Positions 7,152 to 12,205 of a stretch of DNA of 12,205 bases are shown in pieces. Made by a program: the position numbers and the translations under genes. The DNA is taken from contig DEBE01000173.1 in NCBI GenBank assembly GCA_002348425.1, positions 1 to 12,205 on the forward strand, written 5' to 3'. The DNA comes from Alphaproteobacteria bacterium UBA2964 (GTDB lineage: Bacteria; Pseudomonadota; Alphaproteobacteria; MPNO01; UBA2964). The stretch's first letter is position 1. Every line of letters begins with the position of its first letter. Under the pieces are notes generated by a model. That model was not told the origin of the DNA, ran no database searches, and saw only the letters and a list, made by a program, of their open reading frames with translations.

Positions 7152-8039
7152 TTAGTCTCTTTCCGATTTAAGTAAAATTGCTCTTTGGTAGAGGGATCTG
7201 CGCGGCAGATTCGTTTCCAACGCTACAGCGTCAACCGCAGTTTTGACACTGTGTTTGCCCAAAGATTCTATCAGAATCCGGTCTATTTGGTCTTGTGGCA
7301 GGCTTTTATTATTCTGTTCCGGGCCAATTACGACGGTTACTTCTCCCCTCGGCAACCGGTTATCTTCAATATTTTTAACTAGAAATTTTAGACTTCCCCT
7401 CAAGATTTCTTCATGTCTTTTGGTTAGTTCTCGGGCTATTATAGCATCTCGGTTCCCTAAAATATCAATCATATCTGATAAAGACTTAATTAAACGGTTA
7501 GGAGACTCAAAAAAAACCAATGTTGATCCAGCTTTGGCAACATGCTCTAAAGCTTTTCTACGCCCAAGTGTTTTTTTTGGCAGAAAGCCCCCGAATAAAA
7601 ATCTGTTTGTTGGTAGCCCTGAAGTGCTGAGCGCGGCCAATAAAGCTGAAGCACCAGGTACTGGAATGACCATCACATTGTTTTCTATAGCTGCATTAAC
7701 TAGTTTATAGCCTGGATCAGAAATTAATGGGGTGCCGGCATCTGAAACTAACGCCACAATTTTGCCAGATTTTAAAAGTTTTATAATTTTTGAAGTTACT
7801 TTATGAGCATTATGTTCGTGATATGAAATTAAGGGAGCAGTCAAGTTAAACTCAGATTTAATTCTCGCTGTAACTCTTGTGTCTTCGCATGCTATAGCGT
7901 CTGAAGAGCGCAACACAGCGATTGCACGGACGGTGATATCATTTAAATTGCCGATAGGTGTTGAAACGATATGAAGTCCTGGTTCGACAGTGGTATTCCG
8001 TAGTTTGTCCTCTAAAAGCGCGCCTATAGATTTTTCCAA
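7152..8039 (-). CDS. rsmI: 16S rRNA 2'-O-ribose C1402 methyltransferase RsmI
   Basis: RsmI methylates the ribose of C1402 in the 16S rRNA decoding centre using SAM. The 295-residue protein shows all family blocks of the tetrapyrrole-methylase-fold type: HIVSTPIGNLNDIT (23-36), CEDTRVT (51-57), VSDAGTPLISDPGYKLV (98-114), VPGASALLAALSTSGLP (127-143), FGGFLPKK (149-156) and the FFESPNR segment (176-182). The start is assigned to TTG 8039 because no ATG or GTG occurs in frame before the first conserved block. An ATG at 8052 is out of frame by one base. The divergent LpoA-like gene begins 11 bp away, so the promoter must overlap that gene's first codons. A TATAAA at 8064-8059 on the minus strand is a possible -10 box. 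This gene heads the leftward group ending at gshB. Confidence 0.97.
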   Translation of the reverse strand: MEKSIGALLEDKLRNTTVEPGLHIVSTPIGNLNDITVRAIAVLRSSDAIACEDTRVTARIKSEFNLTAPLISYHEHNAHKVTSKIIKLLKSGKIVALVSDAGTPLISDPGYKLVNAAIENNVMVIPVPGASALLAALSTSGLPTNRFLFGGFLPKKTLGRRKALEHVAKAGSTLVFFESPNRLIKSLSDMIDILGNRDAIIARELTKRHEEILRGSLKFLVKNIEDNRLPRGEVTVVIGPEQNNKSLPQDQIDRILIESLGKHSVKTAVDAVALETNLPRRSLYQRAILLKSERD

Positions 8040-8050
8040 CGATTTGACTC

Positions 8051-9490
8051 ATGTATTTTTTATACCGATTTCAATTTTTTAAACCGAATTTGCCACCATC
8101 CGCTGTAGTATATTTCAAGTTATTTGGTGTATTAATTTTGATGATCCTCACTGCTTGCGAACCTCACAAGGGTAAAAGCCCGCTAGTTAGTGCGCAAGGG
8201 GCAAAAACATTTATTTTATCACCATCTAAAACAGGCACTGCGTCAAGCTCTACTACATCGGCCGGCATCCAAAGTTTTTTCTCCCGGAGCTCCCCCGAAA
8301 ATCAAGTAGTAAAATTAAAACCACCGAAAAGTATTTCAGATCAGGTGAGAGTCGGCTTATTACTGCCATTATCAGGACCCAATGCCGCCTTGGGTAAAAA
8401 AATGATGGAAGCAGGTCTTTTGGCGATTTTTGATGGCGCCAATGATAAATTTGTGGTTCTTCCTAGAGATACTAGGGGCACCCCTGAAGGTGCTAAAGCG
8501 GCGGCGCAAGGTGCAATTGATTCTGGTGCTAGATTGCTGATAGGGCCTGTTTTTGGGAAAGCAACAAAAGAAGTAGGACCTCTAGCAGCTGAGGCATCAA
8601 TTAATTTAATATCATTCACCAATGACATCACTGTTGCAGCGGAAGGAACATTTGTTTTTGGGTTTCTGCCGGAGGATCGCTTGAGTCGTATTGTTGGTTA
8701 TGCGGCTTCAAAGGGGGTCAAGAAGTTTGCTGCTTTGATTCCTCGGGGAAAATTTGGTGAAAAAATTTTGGCTGATTATAAGAAAACTGTAAAAATTTTT
8801 GGCGGAACTTTTGTAAGCTGTGAGCGTTATTTACGTAATACAAATTCTATTACCGGTGCAATTAAAAGGTTGGGTGAATTTCAAACACGGAGAGAGGCAT
8901 TAATTTTAAAACGAAATATTTTGGAGGAAAAGAATGATCCAATATCCAAAAGAATTTTAAAAAAACTTCAAGAAAAAACAGTATTAGGATCGTTGCCTTT
9001 TGACGCTGTTTTGATACCGGAGACAGGAAAAGAATTAAAAACGATAGTATCATTACTCTCTTATTATGAAATCAACAGTAAGGAGGTAAAGTTTATTGGC
9101 ATTCATGACTGGTCATCACCCTCTCTGATAAAAGAACCTTCATTAGCCGGTGCATGGTATGCGGGTCTTTCACCCCAACCCTTTTCAAACTTTGTGAGGC
9201 GTTTTGCCTCTGTGTTTAAAAAATCACCACATCAGTTGAGCGCTTTAGCCTATGATGCCATAGCGTTAAGCTCCATCAAAGCTAAGGAGGGGGCTAAAGG
9301 TTTTATCTTGGAAAAGCTTACTGGTGAAAATGGATTTTACGGAAGTACAGGTTTGTTTAGGCTTCGGCCCTCTGGCACCGTCCAACATATGTTTTCTGTG
9401 ATGGAAGTAAGTCCGAAAGGTGTAGAGGTAGTGAGCCCCTCCCCAATTTCATTTTCAGTCTCAAAAACATCGGAAAAAAATATCAAGTAA
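8051..9490 (+). CDS. LpoA/YraM-like lipoprotein, penicillin-binding protein activator family
   Basis: This is a 479-residue lipoprotein with a periplasmic-binding-protein fold, in the family annotated as penicillin-binding protein activator (LpoA). The signal ends in ILTA-Cys36. A Ser/Thr-rich linker follows (about 40-95), then the receptor-like domain beginning VRVGLLLPLSGPNAALGKK (99-117). Further family-type segments include DTRGTPEGAKAAA, LIGPVFG and LPFDAVLIPETG. LpoA in E. coli activates PBP1A from the outer membrane. Whether this protein does so is inferred. Its position divergent to rsmI matches E. coli, where yraM (lpoA) is divergent to yraL (rsmI). The N-terminal 35-residue region is long for a signal, and a TTG at 8090 would give a 22-residue signal. 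Neither start has a visible Shine-Dalgarno. It converges on hemW. Confidence 0.87.
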   Translation: MYFLYRFQFFKPNLPPSAVVYFKLFGVLILMILTACEPHKGKSPLVSAQGAKTFILSPSKTGTASSSTTSAGIQSFFSRSSPENQVVKLKPPKSISDQVRVGLLLPLSGPNAALGKKMMEAGLLAIFDGANDKFVVLPRDTRGTPEGAKAAAQGAIDSGARLLIGPVFGKATKEVGPLAAEASINLISFTNDITVAAEGTFVFGFLPEDRLSRIVGYAASKGVKKFAALIPRGKFGEKILADYKKTVKIFGGTFVSCERYLRNTNSITGAIKRLGEFQTRREALILKRNILEEKNDPISKRILKKLQEKTVLGSLPFDAVLIPETGKELKTIVSLLSYYEINSKEVKFIGIHDWSSPSLIKEPSLAGAWYAGLSPQPFSNFVRRFASVFKKSPHQLSALAYDAIALSSIKAKEGAKGFILEKLTGENGFYGSTGLFRLRPSGTVQHMFSVMEVSPKGVEVVSPSPISFSVSKTSEKNIK

Positions 9491-9515
9491 GGTATATAAA
9501 TGGAATAAATACGAA

Positions 9516-10697
9516 TTAGCTCAGCATTGCAGCTAAAACTGAGTTGAGCCGCAAGAGTCCCTTTTTAGTGGCCCTTAAACCCTTTTCATCCAAGACGAGA
9601 TAATCTTCAACTAAAAGTGGCCTCAAGCGTTTTGGATTTAGGGCATCTTCAAATTCCACTCCGGTACGCTTTATAAAATGTTCCCGCGATATCCCGTTGG
9701 TAAGTCTTAATCCCATGAGTAAAATTTCATCAATCCTGGCATTCAAATTAATTTTTTTATATTTTCGGGTCGCATGACCCTTTTTTCTAACAGCGGCAAA
9801 CCATGTTTCGGGCCCCGGAGCCTGCTCTGTTTCATAGGTCTCATTACCTATGGTAATTCTCCCGTGTGCGCCGGGACCTACCCCGATATAGTCTCCACCG
9901 GTCCAATATGTGAGGTTGTGTATGCATTCTTGTCCAGGTCGTGCATGGTTTGAGATTTCATATGATAGAAGGCCTTTTTGCTCACAGATATCTTGGGTAA
10001 TCTGAAATAACATGGAGCTGACTTCTTCATCGGGAAGCATCAAGGTTCCGGATTTTGCCTCGGCATAAAAGGGTGTACCCTTTTCTATCGTTAATTGATA
10101 AAGAGATAAGTGACCCGCTGCCATCTGAATAGCCTCATGTAATTCAGATTTCCAATCAGTCGTGGTTTGTTGAGGGCGCCCATAAATCAAATCAAATGAG
10201 TAACGGGGAAAAATTTTGTTTGCCAACTCGATGGCTAAAATACCAACTTTTCGACTGTGTTTTCTTCCTAGAAATTTTAATGCGTTGTCATCTAATGCCT
10301 GCAAGCCGATTGAAACACGATTTAAACCAGCACTACGAAATTCCCGAAAATTTTTGATCTCTACTGATGTGGGGTTAGCTTCAAAAGTGATTTCAGTTTC
10401 GTTTTCTAAGGTCCAAAGTTTGGATGCTTTGTCTATTATGTCAGCAGCAATAGAGGGTTCCATCAATGATGGCGTCCCGCCGCCAAAAAAAATACTTTTT
10501 ATTTTTCTTTTAGGCGTGTTTTTAGCCCAATACTCCAACTCTGATAATAAAGCTTTGCCCCAATCCGGTTGTTCTATATTTGGGCGCACATGAGCGTTAA
10601 AATCACAATATGGACAGCGAGATATACAAAAAGGCCAATGAATATAAAGAGCGATCTCGTCGCTTGATGTTAATTCAGATGGTTTTTTATTGGGCAA
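9516..10697 (-). CDS. hemW: Radical-SAM heme chaperone HemW
   Basis: HemW is a radical-SAM-family protein that binds heme and delivers it to haemoproteins. It was long annotated as a coproporphyrinogen III oxidase-like protein. The 393-residue sequence has the Fe-S motif PFCISRCPYCDF, with Cys24, Cys28 and Cys31, and lacks the extra cysteine two residues further on that is typical of true HemN. Next come FGGGTPSL (71-78), the SAM glycine motif, and FEANPTS (105-111), SIGLQALDD (129-137) and SFDLIYGRPQQT as family landmarks. The C-terminal winged-helix-like region runs to the end. The start appears to be TTG 10697, since no ATG or GTG lies in frame before the Fe-S motif. It overlaps the end of rdgB by 11 bp, suggesting coupling. 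The ribosome-binding site is weak. Confidence 0.94.
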   Translation of the reverse strand: MPNKKPSELTSSDEIALYIHWPFCISRCPYCDFNAHVRPNIEQPDWGKALLSELEYWAKNTPKRKIKSIFFGGGTPSLMEPSIAADIIDKASKLWTLENETEITFEANPTSVEIKNFREFRSAGLNRVSIGLQALDDNALKFLGRKHSRKVGILAIELANKIFPRYSFDLIYGRPQQTTTDWKSELHEAIQMAAGHLSLYQLTIEKGTPFYAEAKSGTLMLPDEEVSSMLFQITQDICEQKGLLSYEISNHARPGQECIHNLTYWTGGDYIGVGPGAHGRITIGNETYETEQAPGPETWFAAVRKKGHATRKYKKINLNARIDEILLMGLRLTNGISREHFIKRTGVEFEDALNPKRLRPLLVEDYLVLDEKGLRATKKGLLRLNSVLAAMLS

Positions 10698-11292
10698 AAC
10701 AAAATTCTACTAGTTTTGCAAACGCTTTTGAACGATGGCTTATGGTGTGTTTTAGTGCAGGTTCGATTTCACCGAATGTTTTTTTAAAACCAGCGGGGAT
10801 AAATATAGGGTCATAACCAAACCCTAATTTACCCCGGGGTGGCCAGGTTAGTTCTCCATCAATGCGCCCCGTGAAAGTTTCACAATGACCGTCCGGCCAA
10901 TATAAGGCGAGGGCAGCAAAAAAATAAGCCCGTCTGTCTGAAACATTTTGGAGTCGTTTTTCCACGAGGCGCATCGCAAGATTAAAATCTTTATCTTTTC
11001 CAGCCCAACGAGCCGAATAAATTCCCGGGTCTCCATTTATTGAGGGAATTACTAAACCGGAGTCGTCAGAGAGAGAGACTTGTTTAGTGGATAATGAGGC
11101 GGCACGAGCCTTAATTTCGGCATTAGCTGTAAATGTTTTTCCATTCTCCACTGGTTCATCTAAATTAAGATCTGCTGCGGAAAGACACTTTATTCCGTGT
11201 GGTTTTAATAAATCCTCAATTTCAACCACTTTGCCCGAATTGTGGCTTGCAATGACAATTTTAGAACCTAAAAATTTTCGGTGTTTGCTCAT
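10687..11292 (-). CDS. rdgB: XTP/dITP pyrophosphatase (HAM1/RdgB)
   Basis: RdgB hydrolyses XTP, ITP and dITP to monophosphates, removing deaminated purines from the nucleotide pool. The 201-residue protein has the nucleotide-binding N-terminal motif ASHNSGK (15-21), the acidic metal site SDDSGL (75-80), the GDPGIYSARWAG segment (87-98), GFGYDPIF (157-164) and SHR (185-187), all in the correct order. It starts 14 bp after the rph stop and overlaps hemW at its own 3' end, so rph-rdgB-hemW reads as an operon. No convincing Shine-Dalgarno is present. The 14-bp spacer instead contains the palindrome TTTGATCAAA at 11294-11303. The ATG at 11292 is the only start leaving the family N-terminus intact. 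Confidence 0.97.
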   Translation of the reverse strand: MSKHRKFLGSKIVIASHNSGKVVEIEDLLKPHGIKCLSAADLNLDEPVENGKTFTANAEIKARAASLSTKQVSLSDDSGLVIPSINGDPGIYSARWAGKDKDFNLAMRLVEKRLQNVSDRRAYFFAALALYWPDGHCETFTGRIDGELTWPPRGKLGFGYDPIFIPAGFKKTFGEIEPALKHTISHRSKAFAKLVEFCFAQ

Positions 11293-11306
11293 TTTTGATC
11301 AAATCA

Positions 11307-12026
11307 TTACAACAAAGCATTTTTTTGTAGTTTTGTTAATTCTCCGATTCCCTTGTAGGCAAGGTCTAAAAGTTCATCAAGGAGTTCGCGACTAAATGGT
11401 TTCTTTTCAGCGGTGCCTTGAATTTCTACAATACCGCCACTGCCCGTTAAAACATAGTTGGTATCTGCGTCTGCATTGGAGTCTTCCGGGTAGTCTAGGT
11501 CTAGCGTGGCCACGCCCTGAAATATTCCACAGGAAACGGCACCAACAGAATCTTTCAGGGGGACTTGATCAAGTTGCCCGTCTTTTACCAATTTTGAGAG
11601 AGCATAGTGCAAAGCAACCCAAGCACCGGTGATAGAGGCCGTGCGGGTTCCACCGTCTGCTTGAATTACATCACAATCGATCCGAATTTGTCTCTCGCCC
11701 ATCAATGATAAGTCTGTTACTGCCCGTAGAGACCTTCCAATAAGCCGCTGTATTTCTTGTGTCCTCCCACTTTGTTTTCCTCTTGCGGCTTCCCGCGCAG
11801 TGCGAGTGTGAGTAGATCGTGGCAGCATCCCATATTCGGCGGTAATCCAACCGGTGCCAGAATTGCGTAAAAATGGCGGAACTTTTTCTTCTATTGATGC
11901 TGTGCATAGAACGTGGGTATTCCCGAACTTTGTTAGACAAGACCCCTCGGCATAAGGGCTAAATTTTGGTTCAAGGCTGACTTTTCTCATTTCGTCAGCT
12001 TTGCGACCTGAGGGACGGGTGCTCAT
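11307..12026 (-). CDS. rph: Ribonuclease PH
   Basis: RNase PH is a phosphorolytic 3' to 5' exoribonuclease that trims tRNA precursors. The 239-residue protein is of standard length and well conserved. It begins with [11 protein letters not shown] (4-14). [12 protein letters not shown] (35-46), [17 protein letters not shown] (59-75) and [16 protein letters not shown] (86-101) are followed by [17 protein letters not shown] (118-134), where the GGTRT loop binds phosphate, and by an Asp-rich loop [11 protein letters not shown] (178-188) holding catalytic aspartates. AGGAG (RNA sense, 12041-12037) lies 10 bases before the ATG. It is the first gene of the leftward rph-rdgB-hemW group. In many alphaproteobacteria the gene divergent to rph is hrcA, whose coding start is not visible here. 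Confidence 0.98.
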   Translation of the reverse strand: MSTRPSGRKADEMRKVSLEPKFSPYAEGSCLTKFGNTHVLCTASIEEKVPPFLRNSGTGWITAEYGMLPRSTHTRTAREAARGKQSGRTQEIQRLIGRSLRAVTDLSLMGERQIRIDCDVIQADGGTRTASITGAWVALHYALSKLVKDGQLDQVPLKDSVGAVSCGIFQGVATLDLDYPEDSNADADTNYVLTGSGGIVEIQGTAEKKPFSRELLDELLDLAYKGIGELTKLQKNALL

Positions 12027-12052
12027 TTGAATAAAGCTCCTACTTCTGAAAA

Positions 12053-12127
12053 CAATAAGCTAAATGTTGAAAGCTAACGTGAATAAACAACGGCGTCCAC
12101 TAGCACTTAACTTCAATCAGCTTATTG
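12053..12127. repeat. 9-bp inverted repeat in the region upstream of rph
   Basis: CAATAAGCT at 12053-12061 and its reverse complement AGCTTATTG at 12119-12127 flank a 57-bp spacer in the noncoding region before rph. The distance is too great for a simple terminator hairpin. The match could be chance or a pair of binding sites for a regulator. No perfect CIRCE element is present. Confidence 0.3.
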
Positions 12128-12153
12128 ACGTTGAAAAATTGCAACATTACATT
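12125..12153 (+). promoter_or_regulatory. Possible promoter facing away from rph
   Basis: TTGACG (12125-12130) and TACATT (12148-12153) are separated by 17 bp. They match the sigma-70 boxes at 5/6 and 4/6, in the direction leaving the window. It could serve the gene divergent to rph. The 179-bp region 12027-12205 otherwise shows only the rph ribosome-binding site and the inverted repeat. I see no convincing promoter for rph itself. Confidence 0.35.
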
Positions 12154-12205
12154 CTATGGATAATCGTAGAAGACCAGAAATAAGTTTTTGGTCCAGAAAA
12201 AACAA

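Noticed and set aside
12101..12127. CIRCE heat-shock operator
   Set aside because: Only one half (TAGCACTT) is similar. The bases 9 bp further on do not match the second half GAGTGCTAA.
12156..12205. Start of a coding sequence at ATG 12156, possibly hrcA
   Set aside because: Only 16 codons are visible, they do not resemble the HrcA N-terminus, and the ATG falls between the -10 candidate and its expected start point.
1..12205. A defence system, prophage, CRISPR array or mobile element
   Set aside because: Every long reading frame that looks real is a recognisable housekeeping or envelope gene. I see no transposase, integrase, direct-repeat array or compositional island.

Overview
This is an AT-rich chromosomal segment of housekeeping genes. 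The organism is most likely an alphaproteobacterium, perhaps a marine or free-living lineage with modest GC content. The inference rests on several points: a DUF2628-type protein directly before hisH, a stand-alone hisE not fused to hisI, a GNAT protein between hisH and hisA, a prokaryotic ATP-grasp gshB near rsmI, and a divergent LpoA-like lipoprotein beside rsmI. I see no mobile elements, CRISPR arrays, tRNA or rRNA genes, phage genes or obvious horizontally acquired islands.

Positions 1-3719 (+ strand) hold the distal part of a histidine operon: the 3' end of a DUF2628-like membrane protein, hisH, a GNAT acetyltransferase, hisA, hisF, hisE and a HIT-family nucleotide hydrolase. The genes are tightly packed, and GNAT and hisA overlap by ATGA. 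HisH and HisF form imidazole glycerol phosphate synthase, HisA supplies its substrate, and HisE acts earlier on phosphoribosyl-ATP. The operon promoter lies outside the window. A glutathione S-transferase-like gene (3782-4570, +) follows after a T-rich gap and may have its own promoter.

Positions 4588-8039 (- strand, so transcribed from right to left) read in transcription order: rsmI, a two-BON-domain lipoprotein resembling DolP/YraP, a SirB1-family transglutaminase-like/TPR protein, and gshB. gshB converges on the GST gene. Divergent from rsmI, with only 11 bp between the assigned starts, is a large LpoA/YraM-like lipoprotein (8051-9490, +). The rsmI / lpoA-like / dolP-like neighbourhood echoes the enterobacterial yraL-yraM-yraN-diaA-yraP locus, but yraN and diaA are absent here.

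Positions 9516-12026 (- strand) read rph, rdgB, hemW in transcription order: tRNA 3'-end trimming, nucleotide-pool cleaning, and a radical-SAM heme chaperone. rdgB and hemW overlap. The last 179 bases (12027-12205) are the upstream region of rph. In alphaproteobacteria this commonly faces hrcA-grpE, but no recognisable coding start for it falls in the window.

No clearly undescribed system is visible. The points most worth a second look are the GNAT and HIT genes in the his operon, the compressed rsmI/lpoA divergence with a TTG start, the SirB1-family protein without a catalytic cysteine, and several genes with poor or absent Shine-Dalgarno sequences.
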